Assembly: GCF_049856175.1 (NCBI RefSeq)
Contig: NZ_JBNDNA010000010.1
Span: 62,001 to 126,000, forward strand
Direction of reading: 5' to 3'
Length of the DNA: 64,000 nt
Source: JB111 sp049856175
Lineage (GTDB): Bacteria; Actinomycetota; Actinomycetes; Actinomycetales; Actinomycetaceae
In this document: in pieces, positions 48,214-55,994 of the stretch
Position numbering within the stretch: the first letter of the stretch is position 1
Layout of the letters: every line of letters starts with the position of its first letter
Notes under the pieces: model-generated
What the model was told of the DNA's origin: nothing
What the model saw: the letters and a program-made list of their open reading frames with translations, nothing else
The model's database searches: none
Position numbers and translations under genes: made by a program

Positions 48214-49856
48214 CGACCGAGCACCGCCTCGACGTACGCGGAGGTGTCGAGCAGGCCCTGGGCGGCTGTCTCCGAGAGGTCGAGGAGGACCTCACCACCG
48301 AGCCCGAGGGCGACCGTGATGGCAGCGAGGACCACGGCCGGGGCGGCCAGGGCGGCACCGATGCGTCGTCCGTCGTCGGTCGTGGCGGCGTTTCGCGCCT
48401 CTGTGGTGGTCGCCTCGGTCGCTGTGCCTGCCGTTGCCGTCGCCGCCCTTGTCCCCGGCGCTGTCACAGTCCCCGGCGTCGAGCGGCCATGGGTGCCCGT
48501 GGGCCCGGTGGGGGTCCCGTCCGCCTCCTCGGCGGTGCTCCGCCCGGCGGTGTCGGGTGCTCGGTCCCAGAACACGCCCGACCAGATCTTCAGCATCGAC
48601 AGCAGCGTGACGAGGCTGACGACGAGCATGACGACGACGGCCCCGATCTGACCGGCACCCACCGATGCGGTGATGAGCGAGAGCTTGGCCACGAACCCGG
48701 AGAACGGCGGGATGCCGGCGAGCGAGAGCGCTGCGACGAAGAAGGCGATCGCGAGCACGGGCTCCCGCCGCGCCATCCCGCTCAGCGCGCCGATCCGCCC
48801 CGTGCCGTGGCGGACCTCGATCGCTCCGGTCGACAGGAAGAGGGAGGCCTTCACGATCATGTGGTGCAGCAGGTAGAAGATCCCGGCGGTGAGCCCGCCG
48901 AGGGTGAACAGGGCGACCCCGAGGAGGATGTAGCCGATCTGGCTGACCATGTGGAAGGCGAGGATGGAGCGCGTGGTCGTCTCGCCCACGGCGCCGAGCA
49001 CGCCGAGCACCATCGTGGCGGAGAACAGCACCACGCCGATCCACAGGTACTGCGCGTCGCCGTCGAAGAGGACGGCGTAGATCCGGTAGATCGCGTAGAT
49101 CGCGACCTTCGTGTTGAGTCCGGAGAACAGCGCGGTGACGGCCGGCGAGGTCCCCGGGTACGCCTTGGAGAGCCAGCCGTGCACCGGGACGACGGCGGCC
49201 TTGATGCTCAGCGCGAACAGGCACACGGCGCCCGCGGCCGCCACGAAGGGGTTCTCCGCGGCGGCCCCCTGCAGCTCCGCGAGGTTGACGGTGCCGGCCA
49301 CGCCGTACACGAGGCCGACGCCGGCGACGAAGAGCGTGGACGTGAGCATGTTGACCGTGACGAAGAGGCGGGCGCCGGCGATCTGCCGCCGGGTGGCGGA
49401 GCCCGGGCGCGCCAGCACGTACAGGCCGTACGCCGGCAGCACCATGACCTCGATGAAGACGAACATGTTGAACAGGTCGCCCGTGAGCAGGATGCCGTTG
49501 ACGCCCGCCGTGAGCACGAGGACCAGCGGTCCGAAGAAGCGCGAGCCCGCGCGCCCGGACGCGTGGGCGAAGGCGGTGCACGCGACGGTGAGGATGCCGG
49601 TGACGACCAGCATGAGCGCGGAGAACATGTCGGCGACGAACGGGATGGCGATCCCCGTCTCCCACATCCCGACCCCGTGGGCGATCGCCCCGCCGTCGCG
49701 GAGTCCCGCCACGAGCGCAACGGCCCCGGCGAGGGACGCCACCAGGACCGTGAAGGTCGTCGCGGCCTGGAGACGTCGGCGGTCGCCGACGATCACGAGC
49801 AGCCCGCCGACGAGGAGCGGGACGGCGACGAACAGCGGCAGCGCGGCGGCGTTCAC
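48210..49856 (-). CDS. mrpD: Mrp Na+/H+ antiporter subunit D (NuoM/NuoN-like)
   Basis: A 548-residue proton-translocating subunit related to NuoM/NuoN, with about fourteen helices. Key elements: FIEVMVLPAYGLYVLA (conserved Glu), LSIKAAVVPVHGWLSKAYPG (conserved Lys and HGWL) and LLHHMIVKASLFLSTGAIEV (Lys/His pair), all part of the proton channel. An unusual 75-residue low-complexity segment rich in Thr/Ala/Gly (about residues 440-515, for example ATATAGTATEATTTEA) precedes the last helix. GTG 49856 overlaps the mrpC stop. Confidence 0.94.
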   Translation of the reverse strand: MNAAALPLFVAVPLLVGGLLVIVGDRRRLQAATTFTVLVASLAGAVALVAGLRDGGAIAHGVGMWETGIAIPFVADMFSALMLVVTGILTVACTAFAHASGRAGSRFFGPLVLVLTAGVNGILLTGDLFNMFVFIEVMVLPAYGLYVLARPGSATRRQIAGARLFVTVNMLTSTLFVAGVGLVYGVAGTVNLAELQGAAAENPFVAAAGAVCLFALSIKAAVVPVHGWLSKAYPGTSPAVTALFSGLNTKVAIYAIYRIYAVLFDGDAQYLWIGVVLFSATMVLGVLGAVGETTTRSILAFHMVSQIGYILLGVALFTLGGLTAGIFYLLHHMIVKASLFLSTGAIEVRHGTGRIGALSGMARREPVLAIAFFVAALSLAGIPPFSGFVAKLSLITASVGAGQIGAVVVMLVVSLVTLLSMLKIWSGVFWDRAPDTAGRSTAEEADGTPTGPTGTHGRSTPGTVTAPGTRAATATAGTATEATTTEARNAATTDDGRRIGAALAAPAVVLAAITVALGLGGEVLLDLSETAAQGLLDTSAYVEAVLGR

Positions 49857-50332
49857 GAGGTCACCGCCCTCTCGTCGTGGGACCGGTCGGACGTCCGGCG
49901 TGCGGCGTCGTCCTGCTCCACGGGGCGGGCCGCGACACGGTCCTGGTCCCGGTCGGCGTCGCCGCCGGAGCCCGGGTCCACCGCGCCGACGTGCTCGGGG
50001 TCCGTGTCGTCGTCGTCCTGGCCGGCGCCGTCGTCCGTGTCGTCGTCCTCGCCGCCGGCCACGGCCAGGACGAGCATGACGACGGTGATCGAGAAGGCGA
50101 TGACGATCGCGGTGAGGACGAACGCCTGGGGGAGCGGGTCGGCGGCCGTGGACGGGTCGTCCGGGGTGCCGAACGGCAGGCCCCGACGTGAGGTCCCGCC
50201 CGCCGCGATGAGGACCAGGTTGGCGGCGTGGCCGAGCAGGACGAAGCCCAGGACGACGCGCAGCAGCTCGCGCTGCATCATGAGATAGACGGCGCCGGCG
50301 ACGAGCACCGCGGCGGTGATGGCGACGGTCAT
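49853..50332 (-). CDS. mrpC: Mrp Na+/H+ antiporter subunit C (NuoK-like)
   Basis: A 159-residue NuoK-like subunit with three helices: AITAAVLVAGAVYLMMQREL, VLGFVLLGHAANLVLIAAGG and PLPQAFVLTAIVIAFSITVV (the PLPQALVLTAIVI motif of MrpC). From residue 105 a 55-residue, strongly acidic then basic tail (GGEDDDTDDGAGQDDDDTDP) is added; typical MrpC is 110-120 residues, so this tail is an addition. ATG 50332 overlaps the stop of mrpA, and the stop overlaps the mrpD GTG. Confidence 0.94.
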   Translation of the reverse strand: MTVAITAAVLVAGAVYLMMQRELLRVVLGFVLLGHAANLVLIAAGGTSRRGLPFGTPDDPSTAADPLPQAFVLTAIVIAFSITVVMLVLAVAGGEDDDTDDGAGQDDDDTDPEHVGAVDPGSGGDADRDQDRVAARPVEQDDAARRTSDRSHDERAVTS

Positions 50333-53172
50333 CGTGCGTTCTCCTTCGCTGCATCGGCGGGCTCCGCCGGAGGGCCGTGCGCCGGGCGTCGTGCATCCTC
50401 CGAGCCCGGCCGGCCCAGGAGGTTGAAAGAGGCCAGGACGACTCCGAGGACGGCGAGGTAGACGCCGATGTCGAAGATGAGCGACGACATGAGCTTGTAC
50501 CCGAGGACCTCGACCGACAGCGGGGCCAGGAACGAGCCGTCGAGGTATCCGGCGAGTCCCGAACCTGCGCCGATCACGATGCCGAGGCCCGTGAGCAGCA
50601 GGTAGGGCCAGCGGATCGGTGCCGACCGGTCCGAGGGGGCGGCGAGGTAGAGGAGCGCACACCCTGCGCCGCCGACGAGGGCCGCGATGAACCCGCCCCC
50701 GGGCTCCTGGTGGCCACGCAGGAGGAGGACGGCGGACAGGACCACGGCGAGCGGGCCGACGAGGCGTGCCACGGTCCGGACGAACACGGTGTTCTCCCGC
50801 GCGTCGGCGATCGGGGAGCGGGCGTCGATCGGGGACGGGCGGATGGGCGTGAGGCGACGGGATCTCACCACGACGGCGACCACCAGGCCGGCGACTCCGA
50901 GCACCGTGAGCTCGCCGAGGGTGTCGAGGGCACGGAAGTCGACGAGGATCGTGTTGACGATGTTGGCGCCGCCGGTCGTCGCCTCGCCCTCGGTCAGGTA
51001 GTAGGTGCTCGCCGTCGACGGCTCGCGGCGACCCGTGAGGACGAAGACCCCGGCGAACGTGGCGAGGCCGGCCCCGACGGCGACGACGGCGGCCGGGACG
51101 CGCCGGCGGAGCGGGGACCTGCGGAAGTGCTCGGGCAGCCGGCGGAGCAGGAGCACCATGACGCAGACGGTGAGGATCTCGACGAGCAGCTGGGTCAGGG
51201 CGACGTCGGCGGCGCCGAGGACGACGAACCACAGGCTGACGGTGAAGCCGGCGACGCCGGTGACGACGACGGCGGAGACTCGGGAGCGCGCCCGCACCGC
51301 CGCCACCACGCCGGCGACGACGAGGGCGACGAGCACCCAGTCCAGCGGCCTGGTGGGGTCGCCCACGAGGGCCGGCAGGCCGTCGGTCCGCAGGAGCATC
51401 CAGGCTGCGATCACGGCGAGGGAGGCGGCCGGCAGCGCCAGGTGCCGGCGCGGGCTCATCGGATCGGTGAGGCGACCGATCGCGGTGCCGAGGGCGATGG
51501 TGCCGCGCCGCATCGCGTCGACCAGGTCGAGCCCGGAGACCGGGAGGGCGAGCGGGCCGGTCAGCCGGTCGACCCGACGGCGCGCGAGCACGAGGACGGT
51601 GCCGAGGGTGAGCACCGCGGCGGACACGCCGAGTGCGGGCGTCAGGCCGTGCCACAGGGCCAGGTGGACGTCGACCTCGGAGCCGACGGCCCCGCTCGCG
51701 CCGGCGGTGCCGAGGGTGTCCAGGAGCGCCGGCGCCAGGCCGAGCACGAGAGTCACCAGCGCACCGAGCACGGGAGCGGCGAGGAATGCGGGGTGGCCGT
51801 CGTGCACCTGTGCGGGCGGCGTCTGCGGGCTCTGCGTGGTTCGGGTCGGGCGGTGCTCCTCCCGGGCGTCGCGCCCGGTGCCACGCCCCGCGGCGCCCAG
51901 CACGAGACGGGCCGAGTAGGCGAACGTGAGGACGGAGGTCGCGGCGGCCGCCGTCGTCACGAGGATCGGGACCCAGCCGGGACCGGGGGCCGCGAGGAAC
52001 GCGTCGAGCAGCGACTCCTTGGAGACGAACCCCAGCAGGAGCGGCACGCCCGCCATCGATGCCGCCGCGACGGCCGCGGCGCCCACGGTCACCGGCATGC
52101 GCACCCGCATCGCCGCGAGCTCGCGGAGATCGCGGGTGCCCGCCTCGTGATCGATGACGCCCACGAGCATGAACAGGGTGGCCTTGAACAGCGCGTGGGC
52201 GATCGTGTGCACGACCGCCGCGGTGAGTGCGGCCTCGGTCCCCACGCCGATCGCGGCGACGAGCAGGCCCAGCTGGCTGATCGTCGAGAAGGCGAGCAGC
52301 TCCTTGAGGTCGAGCCGGCGCAGCGCGCCCGCCGCTCCGAGGAGCGCCGTGACGAGGCCCGACGTGATGAGCAGCCACGACCAGACCGGCACCTCGGACA
52401 GCGCGGGGGAGAAGCGCAGCAGCAGGTAGATGCCGGCCTTGACCATCGCGGCGGCGTGCAGGTAGGTCGAGACGGGCGTGATGGCGACCATCGAGTCCGG
52501 CAGCCACGCCTGGAACGGGAACTGCGCGGACTTGGTGAAGGCGGCGACGGCGATCAGCACTGCGACCGTCGTCGTGAAGGTGGCGTCCTCCGTCCACGCC
52601 GGGTCGGCCAGGACCTCGCTCAACCTGCTCGTGCCGGTCTGCACGATCATCACGACGACGGCGGCGAGCAGGCTCAGCCCGCCGGCGACCGTGACGAGCA
52701 GCGTGCGGATCGCGGGTTCGTGTGCGTGCGGCCCCGAGCGGGAGATGAGGAAGAAGGAGCACAGGGTGGTGATCTCCCAGGCGACGAACAGCACGACGAG
52801 GTCGTCCGAGAGCACCAGGAGCGTCATGGCCGCGGCGAACAGCGTCATGAGGAGGTAGAACCGCGAGTGCGTCCCGTGGCCGAGGTAGCGCGCCGAGTAG
52901 ACCAGGACGGCGGCACCGATGACGAGCACGAGCAGCGTGAACACCAGCGCCAGGCCGTCCAGCCGCAGCGCCAGGTCGATGCCGAGCGTGGGCATCCACG
53001 ACCACACCTCACCGACCGGCTCGTCGACGCCGTCGTAGGCGGCGACGATCAGACCGGCACCGGCGAGCAGCGGGAGGGCCAGGGGGAGGCCGGCACGGCG
53101 ACCGAGGACGCGCCCGAGCGGGATCGCGGCCGCGCACGCGAGGAGCGTGGCCAGGAGAGCAAGGGTGAGCAA
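50329..53172 (-). CDS. mrpA: Mrp Na+/H+ antiporter subunit A fused to subunit B
   Basis: A 947-residue protein that begins the Mrp operon. Residues 1-500 are NuoL-like: FVAWEITTLCSFFLISRSGP (conserved Glu), AAFTKSAQFPFQAWLPDSMV (Lys), VSTYLHAAAMVKAGIYLL and HTIAHALFKATLFMLVGVID. The middle third carries the MrpA-specific helices with ALTQLLVEILTVCVMVLLLR. From about 795 a MrpB domain follows: FVRTVARLVGPLAVVLSAVL, RGHQEPGGGFIAALVGGAGC and LSVEVLGYKLMSSLIFDIGV. This A-B fusion explains why no separate mrpB exists. The start is TTG 53172: an in-frame TAG lies three codons upstream. The antiporter exchanges cytosolic Na+ for protons in alkaline or salt stress. Confidence 0.95.
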   Translation of the reverse strand: MLTLALLATLLACAAAIPLGRVLGRRAGLPLALPLLAGAGLIVAAYDGVDEPVGEVWSWMPTLGIDLALRLDGLALVFTLLVLVIGAAVLVYSARYLGHGTHSRFYLLMTLFAAAMTLLVLSDDLVVLFVAWEITTLCSFFLISRSGPHAHEPAIRTLLVTVAGGLSLLAAVVVMIVQTGTSRLSEVLADPAWTEDATFTTTVAVLIAVAAFTKSAQFPFQAWLPDSMVAITPVSTYLHAAAMVKAGIYLLLRFSPALSEVPVWSWLLITSGLVTALLGAAGALRRLDLKELLAFSTISQLGLLVAAIGVGTEAALTAAVVHTIAHALFKATLFMLVGVIDHEAGTRDLRELAAMRVRMPVTVGAAAVAAASMAGVPLLLGFVSKESLLDAFLAAPGPGWVPILVTTAAAATSVLTFAYSARLVLGAAGRGTGRDAREEHRPTRTTQSPQTPPAQVHDGHPAFLAAPVLGALVTLVLGLAPALLDTLGTAGASGAVGSEVDVHLALWHGLTPALGVSAAVLTLGTVLVLARRRVDRLTGPLALPVSGLDLVDAMRRGTIALGTAIGRLTDPMSPRRHLALPAASLAVIAAWMLLRTDGLPALVGDPTRPLDWVLVALVVAGVVAAVRARSRVSAVVVTGVAGFTVSLWFVVLGAADVALTQLLVEILTVCVMVLLLRRLPEHFRRSPLRRRVPAAVVAVGAGLATFAGVFVLTGRREPSTASTYYLTEGEATTGGANIVNTILVDFRALDTLGELTVLGVAGLVVAVVVRSRRLTPIRPSPIDARSPIADARENTVFVRTVARLVGPLAVVLSAVLLLRGHQEPGGGFIAALVGGAGCALLYLAAPSDRSAPIRWPYLLLTGLGIVIGAGSGLAGYLDGSFLAPLSVEVLGYKLMSSLIFDIGVYLAVLGVVLASFNLLGRPGSEDARRPAHGPPAEPADAAKENAR

Positions 53173-53207
53173 CGGTGCCGCCTAGGTCGTGTGGGGGGAC
53201 TGGTCTG

Positions 53208-53249
53208 CCTCCGGCCGAGGTGTGCGCCCGGTGAGGGCGGGTTCGGCCG
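53208..53249 (-). promoter_or_regulatory. Hairpin region in the mrp leader
   Basis: TCGGCCG (53243-53249) pairs with CGGCCGA (53212-53218), enclosing CGCCC/GGGCG (53225-53229 with 53235-53239). A small CCTC/GAGG hairpin (53208-53220) competes for one arm. It lies between the small ORF at 53253 and the mrpA start. Confidence 0.4.
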
Positions 53250-53252
53250 TCG

Positions 53253-53381
53253 TCAGCCCGTGGGCGGGATGCCCGCCAGTGCGGCGCCCCAGCTCGAGAC
53301 CTGCCCGTTGGTCCCCACGTGTACCGGCAGCGTGCAGACCGCAGTCTCGGCTGCGGTGCTGAGTTCGGCGGTGACGAGCAT
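53253..53381 (-). CDS. Candidate leaderless 42-residue peptide upstream of the mrp operon
   Basis: On the minus strand TAGACT (53394-53389) is followed by seven bases and ATG 53381. The ORF reads MLVTAELSTAAETAVCTLPV and ends GAALAGIPPTG before TGA 53253. Third positions are nearly all G or C, as in true genes here. It is the only clean ORF in the 477-base gap upstream of mrpA. It ends 80 bases before the mrpA start, with a nested hairpin between. It may be a leader peptide linked to operon control or simply a small protein. I know no family for it. Expression is inferred only. Confidence 0.45.
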   Translation of the reverse strand: MLVTAELSTAAETAVCTLPVHVGTNGQVSSWGAALAGIPPTG

Positions 53382-53388
53382 CGGCGGC

Positions 53389-53394
53389 AGTCTA
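53389..53394 (-). promoter_or_regulatory. Candidate -10 of the mrp leader ORF/operon
   Basis: TAGACT on the minus strand, the best promoter-like hexamer upstream of the Mrp operon. The stretch 53400-53478 upstream holds two degenerate copies of the 37-bp repeat and no gene. Confidence 0.45.
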
Positions 53395-53478
53395 ACCACT
53401 CGGCGGCGGCGCTCCGGCCCGTTCGCGGGTCACGTCTCGCAGGGGCCGCTCCGACCGGTTCGGGGGTCACGTCTTGTC

Positions 53479-53601
53479 GGGGCCGGTCAGGACTGTTCGC
53501 GGGTCGCTCGTCGTCGGGGCCGGTCAGGACTGTTCGCGGGTCGCTCGTCGTCGGGGCCGGTCAGGACTGTTCGCGGGTCGCTCGTCGTCGGGGCCGGTCA
53601 G
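53479..53601. repeat. 37-bp perfect tandem repeat (three full copies plus partial)
   Basis: The unit begins GGGGCCGGTCAGGACTGTTC and ends CTCGTCGTC. Exact copies occupy 53479-53515, 53516-53552 and 53553-53589. The first 12 bases recur at 53590-53601, and two diverged copies lie upstream from about 53417. There are no spacers, so it is a minisatellite, not a CRISPR array. It ends 48 bases before a tRNA gene. Confidence 0.9.
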
Positions 53602-53649
53602 AAGTCCACCGGTGCGGCACGATGGTCACCTGCCCCGCGGTCCGGGGGC

Positions 53650-53723
53650 GCCCCCATAGCCCAAACGGCAGAGGCAGCCGGCTTAAACCCGGCCCAGTGC
53701 GGGTTCGAGTCCCGCTGGGGGCA
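53650..53723 (+). tRNA. tRNA with anticodon TAA (Leu) and short variable loop
   Basis: A 74-nt cloverleaf. Acceptor GCCCCCA/TGGGGGC pairs perfectly. Anticodon stem GCCGG/CCGGC has loop CTTAAAC, so the anticodon is TAA (Leu UUA). The T-arm GCGGG-TTCGAGT-CCCGC is perfect and the D-loop has GG. The discriminator is A, followed by CC but not CCA. The variable region is only about five bases, whereas bacterial tRNA-Leu normally has a long extra arm. The gene looks intact, so it is either an unusual class-I-shaped Leu tRNA or a noncanonical tRNA. Confidence 0.82.
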
Positions 53724-53763
53724 CCGGAGGGTTCCGGCGCAACCCCAGTCACGGGGCGCGCGC

Positions 53764-54885
53764 TCACCGCCGGACCTCCTCCGCCGGCCGGGACTGCTGC
53801 GCCGGCCGGGCTTTCTCCGCCCGCCGGACCTTCTCCGCCGGCCGGACCTGCCTTGGTGCGCTGCTCATGAGCTCGACGACAGGGACGAGGGCCAGCTCCG
53901 TCCCGTCCGGCACGCGTTCGCGGATGCGGCGGATCGCGACGGACGGCTCGGCGGCCTCCGCGGCGGTGAGGTGGAGGACCTTGTGCCCTGCTCGCTCCAG
54001 GTCGCGGTCCCGTCGGCGCTCTCGAACGAGGGCGTCCGACGTCGCTGCGGGATCGGTGCCGTACTTGGTCCGTCCGTCGAACTCGACGACGAGCCACAGC
54101 GGCCGGCCGTCGTCCGACGTGCCGATCCTGATGGCGAGGTCGACCCACCAGCGGTGGTGCTCGGTCTCGATCCTGCACTGCTGGACCGCGTCACGCACGC
54201 CCCAGGTGAGCACGATCCACCGGAGGCGGGACTCCCACGCCGACTCCGACCACGGTGAGGCCCAGCGGATCAGTCGGATGGCGCGCCGGACGCCGCGAAC
54301 CCCGGCGAAGTGCTCTCGGAGGCGTCCGATCAGGCGGGCGCGCAGAAGCTCGGCCTCTCGGTCCACCCGCTCACGCTCCCGCCGATCTGCGTGGCAGAGC
54401 TTGGCGAACGCGTGATCCAGAGGAACCATCGCGTGCTCCGGGTCGCGCAGCCGGGCGAGATCGATCGCGGTCCGCTCCAGGGTGGTGACGAGGATGCCGG
54501 CGATCGACTCGACGTCGTCGGACCGTACCGAGAATCGGTGGATCTCCACGTCGTCGGCGGACTCCCCGCTCGCACGCCCCGGGTACAGCACGGGCACCGT
54601 CGTCGGAAACTCCCACAGGTAGAGGCCGTGGAACGCCGCGGCCGACTCGAGAGCCAGCGCCCGCACCGATCGGGACTGCTGCTGCACCGCGACGCTCCTC
54701 GCTCGGTAGAGCTCACGCTGCCGATCGGCACCGCGAAGATCGCGCCGCACGACGGCGACAGCGCCGCGTCGAACCTTGACCGCCTCGTTCTCATGGTCGC
54801 CCGCGAGCGGATCCAGGCAGTGGCGGACGTCCCCCATCAGCAGGCGTGGCGTCGTCGGTCGGGGAGCCTGAGCTGCGCGCGTCAT
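53764..54885 (-). CDS. AbiEi/DUF559-like protein
   Basis: A 373-residue protein. The central part has the look of AbiEi-type proteins of actinobacteria (VRALALESAAAFHGLYLWEF, VEIHRFSVRSDDVESIAGIL, VTTLERTAIDLARLRDPEHA). The C-terminal domain resembles the DUF559/Vsr-like endonuclease fold: ESRLRWIVLTWGV, WVDLAIRIGT, LWLVVEFDGRTKYGTD (acidic strand plus Glu-Phe-Asp), and RRRDRDLERAGHKVLHLTAA. The last 25 residues are near-repeats of R-PAE-K-VRR type, from a GCCGG-rich repeat at 53767-53845. ATG 54885 is the chosen start; the open frame to 55266 lacks coding bias. Role unknown: related genes are often called type IV toxin-antitoxin parts, but no toxin partner is next to it. Confidence 0.75.
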   Translation of the reverse strand: MTRAAQAPRPTTPRLLMGDVRHCLDPLAGDHENEAVKVRRGAVAVVRRDLRGADRQRELYRARSVAVQQQSRSVRALALESAAAFHGLYLWEFPTTVPVLYPGRASGESADDVEIHRFSVRSDDVESIAGILVTTLERTAIDLARLRDPEHAMVPLDHAFAKLCHADRRERERVDREAELLRARLIGRLREHFAGVRGVRRAIRLIRWASPWSESAWESRLRWIVLTWGVRDAVQQCRIETEHHRWWVDLAIRIGTSDDGRPLWLVVEFDGRTKYGTDPAATSDALVRERRRDRDLERAGHKVLHLTAAEAAEPSVAIRRIRERVPDGTELALVPVVELMSSAPRQVRPAEKVRRAEKARPAQQSRPAEEVRR

Positions 54886-55289
54886 GCATCGGAGCCTGAC
54901 CGGTGCCAACGGTGGGGTTGTCGAAACCCGACAGTTCCTGTGGACAGGAACGGACGGGCGGCACCTGTGGGGCTCTGGTGGTGGCGGGTAGGTCGAGTGA
55001 GCTGCCGGCGCGAGGTTGGGGGGCTGCCATCGCCGAGGTCGGCCGGTTGCCGCCCGTCGCGTCAGGGCGGTGGCCTCGAGGGCGCGGGTTGTGTGTCGAG
55101 GGCGCGGTGGACACGTCGAGTGGACCCCCGCCGTCGGTACTTTCGACACCTCGTCAGGGTCCTCGGTGGCGGACCGCGCTCTCGACGGCTGCACGGGACC
55201 TCGGCGGGACACCGCGTCCTTGGCGATGCCGCCGCCGACACCGATGCCGACGCCGACGCCGACCACTCCGCCGCCGCCGACCCCGCCGC
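54886..55289. other. 404-base gap without a supported gene
   Basis: It holds GTTCCTG-TGGA-CAGGAAC, a perfect hairpin (about 54934-54951), next to GGGTT-GTCGA-AACCC, near the start of the AbiEi-like gene. A GTCGAG-rich stretch lies around 55090-55160. A GCCGAC/GCCGCC short-period repeat at about 55225-55290 ends at the response-regulator stop. No RNA gene or coding bias is seen. Confidence 0.5.
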
Positions 55290-55994
55290 TCAGGCCGGCT
55301 GGACGATCCCGGTCTCGTAGGCGAGGACGACGGCCTGGACCCGGTCGCGGAGGGCGAGCTTGCCCAGCACGGCGCCGACGTGGGTCTTGACCGTGGTCTC
55401 CGAGACGACGAGCTCGCCCGCGATCTCCGCGTTGGACAGGCCCTGGGCGAGCAGCGTGAACACCTCGAGCTCGCGGGAGGTGAGGCTGGCGATGCGCGGG
55501 TCGCGCTCGGCCGGCGTGCGCTCGCGGCCCGTGGCGGGCAGGCGGGGCCCGAACATCTCGAGCATGCGGCGGGTGATGCGCGGCGTGATGACGGCGTCGC
55601 CGCCGGCCACCCGGCGGATCGCCTCGACGAGGTCACCGGGCGGCGTGTCCTTGAGCAGGAACCCCGAGGCCCCGGCGCGCAGCCCGGCGAACGCGTACTC
55701 GTCGAAGTCGAAGGTCGTGAGGATGAGGATCCGGGCCTGCGGGTAGGACCGGACGATACGGGCCGTCGCGTCGATCCCGTTGAGCTCCGGCATGCGAACG
55801 TCCATGAGGATGACGTCGGGGTGCAGCGCTGCCGCCTGGGCCACCGCCGTGCGGCCGTCCCCGGCCTCGCCGACCACCTCGATGTCGTCCTCGGCGTCGA
55901 GCACCATGCGGAAGCCCATGCGCAGCAGGGCCTGGTCGTCCGCCAGCAGGACGGTGATCACGCCGCCGTCGGTACCTGCGTCCATCTCGGTCAT
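55290..55994 (-). CDS. NarL/LuxR-type response regulator
   Basis: A 234-residue two-component regulator. The receiver domain has VLLADDQALLRMGF (acidic pair), DVILMDVRMPELNGIDATAR (phospho-acceptor Asp), ILILTTFDFDEYAFAGLRAG and ASGFLLKDTPPGDLVEAI (Lys). A linker of about 25 residues follows. The LuxR helix-turn-helix is IASLTSRELEVFTLLAQGLS, NAEIAGELVVSETTVKTHVG. Its ATG overlaps the kinase stop (ATGA), so the two are a cognate pair at the end of an ABC transporter operon, which it probably controls. ATG 55994 was preferred to ATG 55985 for this coupling. Confidence 0.93.
   Translation of the reverse strand: MTEMDAGTDGGVITVLLADDQALLRMGFRMVLDAEDDIEVVGEAGDGRTAVAQAAALHPDVILMDVRMPELNGIDATARIVRSYPQARILILTTFDFDEYAFAGLRAGASGFLLKDTPPGDLVEAIRRVAGGDAVITPRITRRMLEMFGPRLPATGRERTPAERDPRIASLTSRELEVFTLLAQGLSNAEIAGELVVSETTVKTHVGAVLGKLALRDRVQAVVLAYETGIVQPA

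Noticed and set aside
53479..53601. Possible CRISPR array
   Set aside because: The 37-bp units abut with no spacers and there are no cas genes; it is a minisatellite.
50377..54258. Open frame of 1293 codons on the + strand across the Mrp operon
   Set aside because: Antisense shadow of mrpA in GC-rich DNA; composition is Glu/Arg/Gly-rich without domains, and it runs through a tRNA.
54886..55266. N-terminal extension of the AbiEi-like protein
   Set aside because: The frame is open but lacks coding bias, is Pro/Thr/Arg-rich and overlaps a microsatellite; ATG 54885 fits better.
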